Shown in pieces: positions 7,183 through 15,941 of a stretch of 50,577 bases of DNA (the stretch's first letter is position 1; each line of letters starts with the position of its first letter). The DNA lies in NCBI GenBank assembly GCA_021296345.1, contig JAGWAN010000009.1, positions 1 through 50,577 on the forward strand, in the 5' to 3' direction. Under the pieces are notes generated by a model. It had not been told where the DNA came from. It saw nothing but the letters and a program-made list of their open reading frames with translations, and searched no databases. Source of the DNA: Acidimicrobiia bacterium (GTDB taxonomy: Bacteria; Actinomycetota; Acidimicrobiia; Spongiisociales; Spongiisociaceae). Position numbers and translations under genes: made by a program.

Positions 7183-9231
7183 ATGCGACCGGAGAACATT
7201 CGAAACGTGGGCCTGTTCGGCCACGGAGGTTCCGGTAAGACCTCCCTCGCCGAAGCCCTCCTTTTCAACGCCGGCGTGATCAACCGCCTGGGCTCCGTAG
7301 ATTCCGGCAACACGGTCATGGATCACGATCCCGAGGAGATAGAGCGCCAGGGCTCGTTAGGGCTCGGAGTGGCGTCCTTCGATCACAACGGGACCCGGGT
7401 CAACCTCATCGATACCCCCGGGTACGCCGACTTCGTCGGGGAGGCGTTGGCAGCGTTGCGAGCCGTGGACCTGGCTGTCTTCGTGGTCTCCGCCGTGGAT
7501 GGCGTCGAGGTGCAGACCGAGATCCTTTGGGATGCTGCCCGTCAGGAAGGTATCCCCCGGGTGGTCTTCGTGAACAAGCTCGATAGGGACCGCGCCTCGT
7601 TCTCCCGCACCCTGGACGAACTCATCGAGGCTTTCGGCAAGCGGATTGCGCCCATCCAGATACCGGTCGGCGAGGAGCAGAGCCTCAGCGGAGTGGTCCG
7701 GTTGGTGTCGGGCCGCGCCTACCGGTACGGATCGGGCCGGACGGGGGGCACTCCTATCGACGTTCCCCCCGAGGTGGCCGAGACTATCGAGGAGACCCGT
7801 TCCGCCCTCGTGGAATTGGTGGTAGAGACCGATGACGACCTGCTGGAGGCCTACTTCGAGGGTGAGGAACCGTCGGCGGAGAAGATGGTTGAGGTCATCC
7901 ACGACGGGATGCTGGCGGGAGAGATCTTCCCGGTGCTGGTGGGTTCCGCCGGATCCCTCGTGGGAATCGACACGCTGGCCGAGTTCATGGTCGACTTCGG
8001 CCCCGATCCTCTGGAGCGGACGGTGCCGGCGACCCTGAACGGCGAGCTGGCCGCCGATGTCGACGCCCCGGCGGTGGCCTACACCTTCAAGACATCAGGC
8101 GATCAGTACGTGGGCCGGGTCAATACCTTCCGGGTCTTCTCGGGCTCGTTCAAGCCCGACGCGGTGCTCGAGAACCCCCGCGGGGACAAGCTCAAGATGT
8201 CCAGCCTCTTCTCGCTCCAGGGCAAGGAACACGCTGCGCTGCCGGCGGTGACCGTGGGGTCTATCGGGTCGGTGGCCAAACTCGACAGCCTGCGGGTCGG
8301 AGACACCCTGAGGACCCCCGGATGCGATGTCGAGATCGCTCCGGTCCGGGTACCCCGCCCGGTACACGAGGTGACGGTAACGCCCCGCTCCACCCAGGAT
8401 GAGGACAAGCTCTCGACCGCCCTGGCCCGCGTCCAGGAGGAGGACCCCACCATCATGGTGGAGCGGCGCGCCGAGACCAGCGAAACGGTCCTCTCGGGTC
8501 TCGGGGAGGCCCATGTCAGCGTCACGCTGGCCAAGGTAGCGCGGCTCTTCGGGGTCGAGGTCGACACGGGTGTGCCGCGCATTCCCTACCGGGAGACCAT
8601 CCAGGGGCGGGCCGACGTGGAGGGCAAGCACAAGAAGCAGTCGGGCGGGCGGGGCCAGTTCGGCGTGGCGTACGTGAGGTTCGAGCCCAACCAGCGAGGC
8701 CAGGGCTACGAGTTCGTGGATAGGATCAAGGGTGGGTCCATTCCCCGGAGTCTCATCCCGGCGGTTGACAAGGGGATCCGGGAGGCCCTCGAGCGAGGCA
8801 TCCTGGCCGGCTACCCGGTTATCGATGTTCGGGCCACCGTCTATGACGGCAAGTTCCATTCTGTTGACTCCGATGAGCTCAGCTTCCGGATGGCAGGGAT
8901 CATGGCCGTCCGGGCAGCGGCCTCCGACCTGCGCGCCACCATCCTCGAACCGATCGCCGTGGTCACCATCCGGGTGCCCGAGGACTACATGGGCGACGTG
9001 ATCGGTGACATCAATTCCAAGCGAGGGCGGGTGCTTGGGATGGACGCCGATGGACGGAGCCGGGTCATGACGGTGGAGGTCCCGATGGCCGAGGTCCAGC
9101 GCTACTCCGTAGATCTGCGGTCGATGACCGGAGGGCGTGGATCGTTCGATATCGAATTCGCCCGGTACGAGCCCGCTCCCCCACAGGAGGTGCAGCGGGT
9201 CGTGGCGGTGGCCAAAGCCGAAGCTGATTAA
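7183..9231 (+). CDS. fusA2: EF-G-like translation GTPase (EF-G2 type)
   Basis: 682 residues from ATG 7183, which has a GGAGGAGG site directly upstream; an ATG at 7144 would add a basic, non-family extension. Domain order matches EF-G: G domain with G1 GHGGSGKT (13-20), G3 DTPGYADF (77-84), G4 NKLD (131-134), then domains II-V including KHKKQSGGRGQFGVAYV and the C-terminal RGRVLGMDADG block. The key His of DTPGH in canonical EF-G is Tyr81, as in the actinobacterial EF-G2 group, one member of which (M. smegmatis) is reported, from memory, to bind GTP with little ribosome-dependent hydrolysis. Its role is therefore probably not general translocation. It is followed by gltA 18 nt downstream, likely in one transcript. 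Confidence 0.93.
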   Translation: MRPENIRNVGLFGHGGSGKTSLAEALLFNAGVINRLGSVDSGNTVMDHDPEEIERQGSLGLGVASFDHNGTRVNLIDTPGYADFVGEALAALRAVDLAVFVVSAVDGVEVQTEILWDAARQEGIPRVVFVNKLDRDRASFSRTLDELIEAFGKRIAPIQIPVGEEQSLSGVVRLVSGRAYRYGSGRTGGTPIDVPPEVAETIEETRSALVELVVETDDDLLEAYFEGEEPSAEKMVEVIHDGMLAGEIFPVLVGSAGSLVGIDTLAEFMVDFGPDPLERTVPATLNGELAADVDAPAVAYTFKTSGDQYVGRVNTFRVFSGSFKPDAVLENPRGDKLKMSSLFSLQGKEHAALPAVTVGSIGSVAKLDSLRVGDTLRTPGCDVEIAPVRVPRPVHEVTVTPRSTQDEDKLSTALARVQEEDPTIMVERRAETSETVLSGLGEAHVSVTLAKVARLFGVEVDTGVPRIPYRETIQGRADVEGKHKKQSGGRGQFGVAYVRFEPNQRGQGYEFVDRIKGGSIPRSLIPAVDKGIREALERGILAGYPVIDVRATVYDGKFHSVDSDELSFRMAGIMAVRAAASDLRATILEPIAVVTIRVPEDYMGDVIGDINSKRGRVLGMDADGRSRVMTVEVPMAEVQRYSVDLRSMTGGRGSFDIEFARYEPAPPQEVQRVVAVAKAEAD

Positions 9232-9249
9232 GGGGGGCGAGCACAGCGC

Positions 9250-10530
9250 ATGGAGAAGGCAACCATCCGGGTCGACGGTGAGGACGCGATTGACCTACCT
9301 ATAACATCGGGGACGGAAGGTGAACGGGCGCTCGACATCCGGGGCCTCCGGGCGGCCACCGGAATGGTCACGCTCGATCCTGGATACGGGAACACCGCCG
9401 AGACCTCAAGCGCGGTGTCGTTCATCGACGGCGAAGCAGGGATTCTCCGTTACCGCGGCTATCCGGTGGATCAGTTGGTCGAGAACTCCACGTTCCTGGA
9501 AGTGGCCTACCTGCTGGACAGAGGCGAGCTGCTCACCTCCGAACAGATGGCGGCTTTCGAAAGCCGGATCGCGGAGCATCGCTCCCTGCCCGAGGGGTTC
9601 GAGAAGATACTGGAGGCGTTCCCGGCCGGTACCCATCCGATGCAGAAGATCGCCACCGCGATCGCCTTGCTGGGCGCCTACTACCCGGGGACGGGAGGAT
9701 CGGGAGAGGTAGAAGCCAACCGTCTGGGTGCTACCCGGCTGCTAGCGACTATGCCGGCGCTGGTGGCGTGGTCGCATCGCAGCGATCGGGACCGGGTCTA
9801 TATCGATCCCGACCCCGGCCTGGGTTACGTGGCCGACTTCCTCAACATGACTTTCAATCCCGGCGGCGCGGGCTACGAGATCAACCCGGCCCACGTCCAG
9901 GCGATGGAGGCGTTGCTGATCCTCCACGCCGACCACGGCCAGAACCTCTCCACGTCAGCGGTCCGGCTGGTCGGGTCGGGGCAGACCGACCTGTTCTCTT
10001 CGATATGCGCCGGCGTCCTGGCGCTGTCAGGCCCCCTGCACGGCGGCGCCAACCAGCGGGTCATCGAGATGCTGGAGGACATCCGGGCTGCCGGTGGAGA
10101 CACCGGGATGTTCCTGGACCGGGCGAAGGACCGGAGCGACCCCTTCCGGCTCATGGGCTTCGGCCACCGGGTCTACAGGTATTTCGATCCCCGGGCGCTG
10201 ATCATCAAGCGTCACGCTCGCACCCTCCTCGATCATCAGAGTAATCCGCTACTGGATCTGGCGTTGAGGTTGGAGCAAGAAGCCTTGGCGGACGACTTCT
10301 TCATCCAGCGGCGTATCTATCCCAACGTAGACTACTACTCGGGCATCATCTACCAGGCGATGGGATTCCCCAGCGAGATGTTTACGGTGCTGTTCGCCCT
10401 GGGGCGGCTGCCGGGATGGCTGGCGCAGTTGCGGGAGATGAGGGAATCGTCGAGCGCCCCGCTCAAGCGCCCGCGCCAGATCTACACCGGCTACCCGCAG
10501 CGGGATTACCCGACGCGGGCGGAGCGCTGA
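9250..10530 (+). CDS. gltA: Citrate synthase
   Basis: 426 residues, type II (longer, hexameric) citrate synthase, which joins oxaloacetate and acetyl-CoA at the entry of the TCA cycle. The catalytic triad is in place: the His of GPLHGGANQRV, the His of GFGHRVYRYFDPR and the Asp of YPNVDYYSGIIY. The N-terminal domain (DIRGLRAATGMVTLDPGYGNT, YRGYPVDQLVE) is typical of the E. coli-like group. Start ATG 9250 has GGGGGCGAG about 9 nt upstream. The stop TGA overlaps the next start (TGATG), so the small downstream membrane protein is translationally coupled. Confidence 0.97.
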   Translation: MEKATIRVDGEDAIDLPITSGTEGERALDIRGLRAATGMVTLDPGYGNTAETSSAVSFIDGEAGILRYRGYPVDQLVENSTFLEVAYLLDRGELLTSEQMAAFESRIAEHRSLPEGFEKILEAFPAGTHPMQKIATAIALLGAYYPGTGGSGEVEANRLGATRLLATMPALVAWSHRSDRDRVYIDPDPGLGYVADFLNMTFNPGGAGYEINPAHVQAMEALLILHADHGQNLSTSAVRLVGSGQTDLFSSICAGVLALSGPLHGGANQRVIEMLEDIRAAGGDTGMFLDRAKDRSDPFRLMGFGHRVYRYFDPRALIIKRHARTLLDHQSNPLLDLALRLEQEALADDFFIQRRIYPNVDYYSGIIYQAMGFPSEMFTVLFALGRLPGWLAQLREMRESSSAPLKRPRQIYTGYPQRDYPTRAER

Positions 10531-11009
10531 TGGACGGGATCCGCATTCCCGCCGACGTGGCCAGGGAAGCGGGCGTTCCGGACGATCTCGACTCGGGGCA
10601 GTTGGGTCCATACCGGTTCCCGTCTCCGGCTCGTCGCCGGATCGGCGCCCGCATCTACCTGGCCGCAGGGCTGGCAGCCGCGTTCGGGGCGCTGGCCAAC
10701 CTCGGCGCCGGCCTATGGGTGGTCGCGATCGGGCTCCTGGCCCTCGCCTACATTCATTACCACACGGCCTGGTCGCAGGCGATAGGCCAGGAGCAGGCGC
10801 TGGACATGGCTGCAGCCCTGACCCCGTTCCCGGTAGGCCACGCCTCGGCGGCCCTCGGGTTCGTGGGCGGGCGGTCACGACCGGTCTGGAACCTCATCCT
10901 GTACTCGGCGGAGAACCCGCCCCGGTTCCGGGCGCTGGTACGGATCGATGCTGTCAGCGGGCACAGGATCGACGAGGTATACACGGAGCAGCTGGAGCAG
11001 CCGGACTGA
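10530..11009 (+). CDS. Small membrane protein of unknown function
   Basis: 159 residues from ATG 10530, overlapping the gltA stop by 1 nt. About 35 N-terminal residues are soluble; two hydrophobic helices follow (IYLAAGLAAAFGALANLGAG and LWVVAIGLLALAYIHYHTAW, about residues 38-75). The C-terminal soluble part contains FPVGHASAALGFVGGRSRPV and WNLILYSAENPPRFRALVRI, rich in beta strand. I do not recognise a family. The tight coupling to gltA suggests co-expression, not a known role in the TCA cycle. A 9-bp hairpin begins inside its last codons. Confidence 0.8.
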   Translation: MDGIRIPADVAREAGVPDDLDSGQLGPYRFPSPARRRIGARIYLAAGLAAAFGALANLGAGLWVVAIGLLALAYIHYHTAWSQAIGQEQALDMAAALTPFPVGHASAALGFVGGRSRPVWNLILYSAENPPRFRALVRIDAVSGHRIDEVYTEQLEQPD

Positions 11010-11029
11010 GCCCCTCCTCCGGGGCTCAG
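11006..11029. terminator. Bidirectional terminator-like hairpin between convergent genes
   Basis: CTGAGCCCC and GGGGCTCAG form a perfect 9-bp stem with a 6-nt TCCTCC loop. It lies between the end of the plus-strand membrane protein gene (its stop codon is within the stem) and the end of thrS on the minus strand. There is no T-run on either side, as is common for terminators of GC-rich Actinomycetota. Confidence 0.65.
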
Positions 11030-11038
11030 CGGGTACGT

Positions 11039-12973
11039 TCAGCCGGGAGGCCGGGCGGCATCGGCCAGTTCGGCCAGTGCCTCATCCACCGGAACGCCCC
11101 GCCTCTCCCTCTTCTCCGACCGGAGGCGAAGACCGACCGTGCCATTGCCGGCGTCCTGGTCCCCAACCACGAGGATCGCCGGTACCTTTCCGGTGATCGC
11201 CCGGCGCACCTTCTCCCCCAGCTTGCCGGGTCCCGAGGCAGACTCAACCCGTAGGCCTCGGGCCCGGAGCTTGGCAGCAACCCCGTCGGCGTAGCCGGCG
11301 TGACGGTCAGCTACTGGAACGACCGTGGCTTGGACAGGCGCCAGCCACATCGGCATGGCGCCGGCGTAATGCTCGACCAGCACCCCCAGGAAACGCTCCA
11401 CCGAACCGAACTTGGCGGCGTGGATCATGACGGGGCGTTCCCTCGTGTCGGCAGGAGTCACATACTCGAGGCCGAACCGTTCCGGAAGGGAGAAGTCCAC
11501 CTGGATGGTTGACATCTGCCAGCGACGTCCGATGGCATCATCGACGTGCACGTCGATCTTAGGACCGTAGAAGGCGCCTTCGCCAGCCGCCACGCTGTGA
11601 GGGATGCCCGCCGTGGCGAGGGCTTCGGCCAACGCCTCTTCGGCTAGCTCCCACAACTCCGGTTCCCCGACCCACTTCTCTCCGGGACGTGTCGCCAGCT
11701 CGGCCTGGAATTCGTCGAATCCGAAGTCTCGAAGGAGCTGGAGTACGAAGTCGAGGTGGAGCTGCAGCTCGGACGGCACTTGGGCGCGGGTGCAGAAGGT
11801 GTGGGAGTCGTCCTGGGTGAAACCCCGCGCCCGGAGCAGGCCGTGTACCACGCCCGACCTCTCGTAGCGGTACACGGCGCCCAGTTCGGAGAGGCGCATG
11901 GGCAGATCCCGGTACGAACGGGCGTCGGAGCGGTAGATCATCACGTGGAACGGGCAGTTCATCGGCTTAACGCGGTACTCGTCACCCTGGTCCATCTCCA
12001 GGCCGGGGTACATGTTCTCCGCGTAGAAGTCCAGGTGGCCGGACGTCTTCCAGAGATCGGCCTTGGCCAGGTGGGGAGAGAACACGGAGTCGAAGCCGAA
12101 GGCCTCGTGGGCGCGCCGGCTGTAGTCCTCTACGAGCCGCCTCAGCATCCCGCCCTTGGGATGCCAGACCGCCAATCCCGGACCGAGGCCCTCCGGGAAC
12201 GAGAACAGGTCGAGTTCACGGCCCAGCTTGCGGTGGTCCCGGCGAGCCGCCTCCTCAATCCGGTGGATATGGGTCCGGAGCGCCTTGCGCGTTTCCCAAG
12301 CGGTTCCGTAGATGCGCTGGAGCTGGGGACGCTTCTCGTCCCCCCGCCAGTAGGCCCCCGCGGTCCGCATCAGCTTGAAGGCCTTCAACCTTCCGGTTGA
12401 GGGTAAGTGTGGACCCCGGCACAGGTCCACGAACCCATCGTTGCGGTAAACGGACACCACGTCCCCGGATTCGACCTCCGATTCGTCCACGGAGCGGATT
12501 ATCTCCAGCTTGTAGGGGTGGTCTCTGAACAACTCCAGCCCCGCCGCCCGGGACATCTCCTCCCGCATGAAGGGCTGATCGGCCGCGACGATCCGTTCCA
12601 TCTCGTTCTCGATGGCGTCCAGGTCGTCGGGCGTGAACGCCCGTCCGATGTCGAAGTCGTAGTAGAAGCCGTCGGCAATGGCGGGGCCGATGGCAAAGGT
12701 GGCGCCCTCGAAGAGCCCGAGGACCGCTTGGGCCATTATGTGGGCAGCGGAGTGGCGCAGGACATGGCGGCCCTGCTCCGATTCCGGGGTGATGACCGCG
12801 AACCGCCCCCCGGTACGTATCGGTTGCTCCAGGTCCATCAGGTCGCCGTCGACCGACACCGCGACGGCCGCACCGGCCAGGTGTTCGCCGATCGATCCGG
12901 CCACCTGGAGTCCGGTCACTCCGGCTTCGTGGCGGGTGACGGTTTGGTCGGGAAGGACTAGTTCGATGGTCAT
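11039..12973 (-). CDS. thrS: Threonyl-tRNA synthetase
   Basis: 644 residues, full length. Order: TGS domain (1-60, MTIELVLPDQTVTRHEAG), editing domain with the HxxxH zinc motif HSAAHIMAQAV (about 75-85) and the CRGPHLPSTG block, class II catalytic core, and anticodon-binding domain (about 540-644). Zinc ligands of the active site are the Cys of MNCPFHVMIY (about 338), the His of DDSHTFC (about 389) and the His of IHAAKFGSVERF (about 517). Motif 3 Arg is in GSVERF. There is no T-box-like leader in the 75 nt upstream. In mycobacteria thrS lies next to the PIM cluster; here it is within 4 kb of it, with gltA and fusA2 in between. Confidence 0.97.
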   Translation of the reverse strand: MTIELVLPDQTVTRHEAGVTGLQVAGSIGEHLAGAAVAVSVDGDLMDLEQPIRTGGRFAVITPESEQGRHVLRHSAAHIMAQAVLGLFEGATFAIGPAIADGFYYDFDIGRAFTPDDLDAIENEMERIVAADQPFMREEMSRAAGLELFRDHPYKLEIIRSVDESEVESGDVVSVYRNDGFVDLCRGPHLPSTGRLKAFKLMRTAGAYWRGDEKRPQLQRIYGTAWETRKALRTHIHRIEEAARRDHRKLGRELDLFSFPEGLGPGLAVWHPKGGMLRRLVEDYSRRAHEAFGFDSVFSPHLAKADLWKTSGHLDFYAENMYPGLEMDQGDEYRVKPMNCPFHVMIYRSDARSYRDLPMRLSELGAVYRYERSGVVHGLLRARGFTQDDSHTFCTRAQVPSELQLHLDFVLQLLRDFGFDEFQAELATRPGEKWVGEPELWELAEEALAEALATAGIPHSVAAGEGAFYGPKIDVHVDDAIGRRWQMSTIQVDFSLPERFGLEYVTPADTRERPVMIHAAKFGSVERFLGVLVEHYAGAMPMWLAPVQATVVPVADRHAGYADGVAAKLRARGLRVESASGPGKLGEKVRRAITGKVPAILVVGDQDAGNGTVGLRLRSEKRERRGVPVDEALAELADAARPPG

Positions 12974-13048
12974 GGCCGGGTCGGTGCAGATGGCGGCGTC
13001 ATCGTAATCAACGACTCACAGGTTTCCGTTATCCGCCCCCTCCCAGAT

Positions 13049-13933
13049 TCACCCACCACGGGTCCTTCGGTACGCCCGGTTGGTGTGTTCGGTCACGAAG
13101 CCGAGGCGCCGGTAGAGGTTCACTGCGGCGACGTTGGCCGCGTCTACGTAAAGGATCGCCCTGGAGGCATTCCTGTGGCGAGAAAGGTATTCGAGCCCGT
13201 CAAGCGCGATGGCGCGGCCCAAACCCCGGCCGCCAAAAGCCGGATCGACCGCCAGCACGTAGATCTCGCCCAGGGCGCCTCCGTCCGGCGCCGACGCGTC
13301 GTGGACCTTGGTCCAGTGGAATGCGACCAGCCGGTCATCGATCCAGCCGGTACGTACTCCGTGAGGATCGAACCACGGCAGGGACGTACGCCTGACAAGG
13401 TCCTGTACCGACCAGTTGCCCTGCTCGGGATGACCGTCGAAGGCCCGGTTGTTGACGTCGATCAGCGCCTGCGCATCCCGACCCACGTCGAATCCGGCGA
13501 ACCGGACGCCCGCCGGAGGCTTGGAGATGGCGGGAACGGGAAGTGGGGCCGCCATGCGGTACAGGTCCCGTTCGTGGGCGAACAGTGCCGGTGGGGGCTC
13601 GATGAGCGGGGTGTGGAGCCAGAGCACCGTTTCCTCGATCTCGGCGGCATCCAAGCCCCCGACGACCTCACCGAGAAACCGATCCGGCTGCCCGGACGCG
13701 TCGGCCACCTCCAGCGTCCAGACCCGTCCGTCAGGGTTGGGAGCGGCGAAGGCATACGAGACCAGCGTTGCGTGTTGCCACGCCGCGTAGCCCAGGTCTC
13801 CCCCGCCCGGGTCATTCATGGCTGCTCGCAGGACCTCCCCGAAAGGCGGGGCCCCCTGCTTCTCGGTGACCCGGGCGATGAGATCCACCAGTTGGTCTCC
13901 GAGTTCACCTGGCAAAGCGGGATTTACCTCCAT
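13049..13933 (-). CDS. mshD: Mycothiol synthase (acetyltransferase), MshD-like
   Basis: 294 residues, two GNAT domains in tandem as in MshD. The C-terminal catalytic domain has the acetyl-CoA loop LAVDPAFGGRGLGRAIALDGL and the YVDAANVAAVNLYRRLGF ending. The N-terminal GNAT half is degenerate. MshD acetylates the cysteine amine of Cys-GlcN-Ins in the last step of mycothiol synthesis, in the cytoplasm. The start is set at ATG 13933; the frame stays open upstream to 14227 but that part lacks family character and would run over the divergent gene. The ribosome site is weak. The nearest alternative is a generic tandem GNAT enzyme, but residues around the CoA loop and C-terminus favour MshD. Confidence 0.82.
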   Translation of the reverse strand: MEVNPALPGELGDQLVDLIARVTEKQGAPPFGEVLRAAMNDPGGGDLGYAAWQHATLVSYAFAAPNPDGRVWTLEVADASGQPDRFLGEVVGGLDAAEIEETVLWLHTPLIEPPPALFAHERDLYRMAAPLPVPAISKPPAGVRFAGFDVGRDAQALIDVNNRAFDGHPEQGNWSVQDLVRRTSLPWFDPHGVRTGWIDDRLVAFHWTKVHDASAPDGGALGEIYVLAVDPAFGGRGLGRAIALDGLEYLSRHRNASRAILYVDAANVAAVNLYRRLGFVTEHTNRAYRRTRGG

Positions 13934-13990
13934 TGGGTACCTGAGGGTACAACTATCCTCCGGTGGGAGAGGCGTCGGAGGGTATGTACC

Positions 13991-14902
13991 GTGACCTGGT
14001 CGGATGATCGGAAGCCGCCGGAGGGCAGTCGCCGTCCTGGAGAGTCCCGATGGTCGGGGGTCCGCCGCGCCGAAGAGGTACCGGTAACCGACGCGATGGT
14101 CACTCCCCGATCGGAGTCCGGCGAACCGCGGGATATGACGGAGGCTCGGCCGGGTGAACCGCGGTTCTGTCCCCAGTGCGGTCAGCAGTGGACACCGGAT
14201 GCTTCCATCTGCCAGAGGTGCCGTCACCGGATAGAACGGCCGGAGTCCTCCGCCCGGACCGCGCGTCGCGGGTCCGGCGGCACGGCGCCGGACCGGGGTG
14301 CCCGGACGGTACGGTTTACCTCCGGCCCGGGCTCCGTACGGCGGATAGCTCTTATCCTGGCGGTGGTGGCCGCCCTGGTGCTAGGCCTCCGAACGCTTAC
14401 CAGCCGTGATACGTCCGCGGAGCAACCGGCGCCCGTCGTAGAGACCACATCCTTACAGGGCGACGGGGCGGCCTTGGAGTTCTATGCCGACGAGATCTCG
14501 CTGCTGGCCCTGGACGTGGCGGATGCGATGGATACGGGGCGGCAGATAAACGACGGCTGGGACAGCGGCAGCCTCGAATACGACGCAGCTGTCCAGCAGA
14601 TGGGCGCCCTGGTCTCCCGGGTGAGCATCCTTCCCGCACGGCTGGATCAGGCAACCCCGCCACTGGGGATCAGTACCCGGCTGCACCAGGGTCTGGCGGG
14701 CTCACTCACCACCTTCATCGCGGCGGCCGAGACCATGCGAGAGGGTCTGGAGTCGACCGATACCGGGGAGACTCGCCGGGCGGGCTTGCTGGCCTTCGAG
14801 ACGGCTGCCTTCGAGTTCGGTCTTCTCGCCGGACAGGTGGCTACTGCGGCCGAGGAGACGCAGCTTGCTCCGGACGCCTTCGAAGCCGGCGACGAGGGGT
14901 AG
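13991..14902 (+). CDS. Zinc-ribbon, single-pass membrane protein of unknown function
   Basis: 303 residues from GTG 13991, chosen for the GGAGGG about 8 nt upstream; ATG 14096 and ATG 14135 are in-frame alternatives with poorer sites. A zinc-ribbon of two CxxC knuckles (CPQCGQQWTPDASICQRCRH) is followed by a basic linker, one membrane helix (IALILAVVAALVLGLRTL) and a C-terminal region of alpha-helical, Ala/Gln-rich sequence that should lie outside the cell. I recognise no family for the outer domain. The gene is divergent from mshD, and its last 62 nt overlap the convergent EamA-type gene. Confidence in coding is moderate to good because the CxxC pairs and helix are coherent. Confidence 0.72.
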   Translation: MTWSDDRKPPEGSRRPGESRWSGVRRAEEVPVTDAMVTPRSESGEPRDMTEARPGEPRFCPQCGQQWTPDASICQRCRHRIERPESSARTARRGSGGTAPDRGARTVRFTSGPGSVRRIALILAVVAALVLGLRTLTSRDTSAEQPAPVVETTSLQGDGAALEFYADEISLLALDVADAMDTGRQINDGWDSGSLEYDAAVQQMGALVSRVSILPARLDQATPPLGISTRLHQGLAGSLTTFIAAAETMREGLESTDTGETRRAGLLAFETAAFEFGLLAGQVATAAEETQLAPDAFEAGDEG

Positions 14903-15824
14903 CCCGCTGCCGGGGGTCTGACGGTGGTCCCGGTTGCCCCCACCGGCGCCGCGGTGATTTCGACTCATGGCCGAGCACCTGGGTCAGCACGCCGGTAAGC
15001 ACGATGGCGCCGCCTGCCAGGGTGGCGATGCTCGCTGTCTCGTTGAAGAGCCACCACACCCAGAGCGGCGCCAGAACGATCTCGGTCATCGAGATGAGCA
15101 CCGACTCGGCGGGCCTCACGTGTCTCGCCCCGACCGTGTATAGGGCCAACCCACCAGCCAGCGCGATCCCTCCCAGCCAGAAGGCGACCGCCAGGTCGCC
15201 GGGGCTCGGGATGGTGCCTTCGATCAGCCATCCCGTGGCCGCCACCGTTATCAGGCCCGACACGGCGATGGTCGGCAACATGTCGACATGCCTGCGGCGG
15301 CGCTGCAGCACCGTGAACGAGGCGAATCCGAACGCCGACACGAGGGCCAGGACGGTTCCTGTCGAAAACCCCGCCGACCCGTCCGGGCCGTTCATCACCG
15401 CAATGCCGGCCAGCACGATCACCATCGCAAGCCAGGTGATCCGGGTGATGGGTTCCTTCAGCAACGCCCATCCCAGCAGCCCGGCGAGGACCGGCGCCAT
15501 GCTGAAGATGAACACAACCTCGGCCACCGTGGTGATGCGGATGGCGTAGACGAACGCGACGGAGGCCATGGATATGGAGGCGCCGGCGATGACCCCGTCG
15601 GCGCCGATGTCAGCGAACGAGCGGGCAAACCCCCGGCCCCGACGCATGGCCACCCAGGCGCCGATCACCATGACCTGGGCGATGGCCCGGTAGAACAGTA
15701 TCTGCCAGGTGGTGGCGGTGTCCATCATCCTTACCCCGAGGCCGAGGGTGCTCCAGAGGGTCCCGGCGGCGGCCACCAGAAGGATTCCTCTGGCGCGGGC
15801 GGGCAGGGTCATGGTCCGGATCAT
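14841..15824 (-). CDS. EamA/DMT-family membrane transporter
   Basis: 327 residues from ATG 15824 (ATG 15812 is a close alternative). Ten membrane helices in two EamA repeats: LLVAAAGTLWSTLGLGVRMM opens the first, LALVSAFGFASFTVLQRR the second. The end of the first repeat (FSMAPVLAGLLGWALLKEPI) and of the second (LAPLWVWWLFNETASIATLAGG) carry the usual PxxxxxxxxxxxxE pattern. This family exports or takes up small metabolites; the substrate cannot be told from sequence. The C-terminal 40 residues are Arg/Pro-rich and overlap the convergent zinc-ribbon gene by 62 nt. A copy of the interspersed palindrome (15834-15933) ends 10 nt before this start. Confidence 0.87.
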   Translation of the reverse strand: MIRTMTLPARARGILLVAAAGTLWSTLGLGVRMMDTATTWQILFYRAIAQVMVIGAWVAMRRGRGFARSFADIGADGVIAGASISMASVAFVYAIRITTVAEVVFIFSMAPVLAGLLGWALLKEPITRITWLAMVIVLAGIAVMNGPDGSAGFSTGTVLALVSAFGFASFTVLQRRRRHVDMLPTIAVSGLITVAATGWLIEGTIPSPGDLAVAFWLGGIALAGGLALYTVGARHVRPAESVLISMTEIVLAPLWVWWLFNETASIATLAGGAIVLTGVLTQVLGHESKSPRRRWGQPGPPSDPRQRATPRRRLRRRPEQAASPRPQ

Positions 15825-15833
15825 CAGGCTGAT

Positions 15834-15933
15834 AGGAGGGTACTGAACAATATCCAGTTGGCCCGATCGCAACGAAACCCCGGGGTAGAGACATCGCGGG
15901 CCAACCCATCCCCGTCTTTTTCAGCACCCTCCT
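15834..15933. repeat. Interspersed palindromic element, copy A (100 bp)
   Basis: Terminal inverted repeats AGGAGGGTACTGAA (15834-15847) and TTCAGCACCCTCCT (15920-15933) match at 13 of 14 positions. An inner pair, GTTGGCCCG (15857-15865) and CGGGCCAAC (15897-15905), is perfect, and the centre is the palindrome CCCCGGGG (15878-15885). The whole element can therefore fold into one long interrupted hairpin. It fills the gap between the lipase-like gene and the EamA gene. Copies B, C and D share the ends and the CCATCCCCGTC block. Confidence 0.85.
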
Positions 15934-15941
15934 CCGGGGTT

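Noticed and set aside
12974..13048. T-box or other leader for thrS
   Set aside because: The 75-nt gap is too short and has no T-box sequence or specifier hairpin.
13085..13990. N-terminal 300 residues of a 605-residue plus-strand frame ending at 14902
   Set aside because: This part is antisense to mshD. The real gene starts at or after 13991, where the zinc ribbon and ribosome site are.
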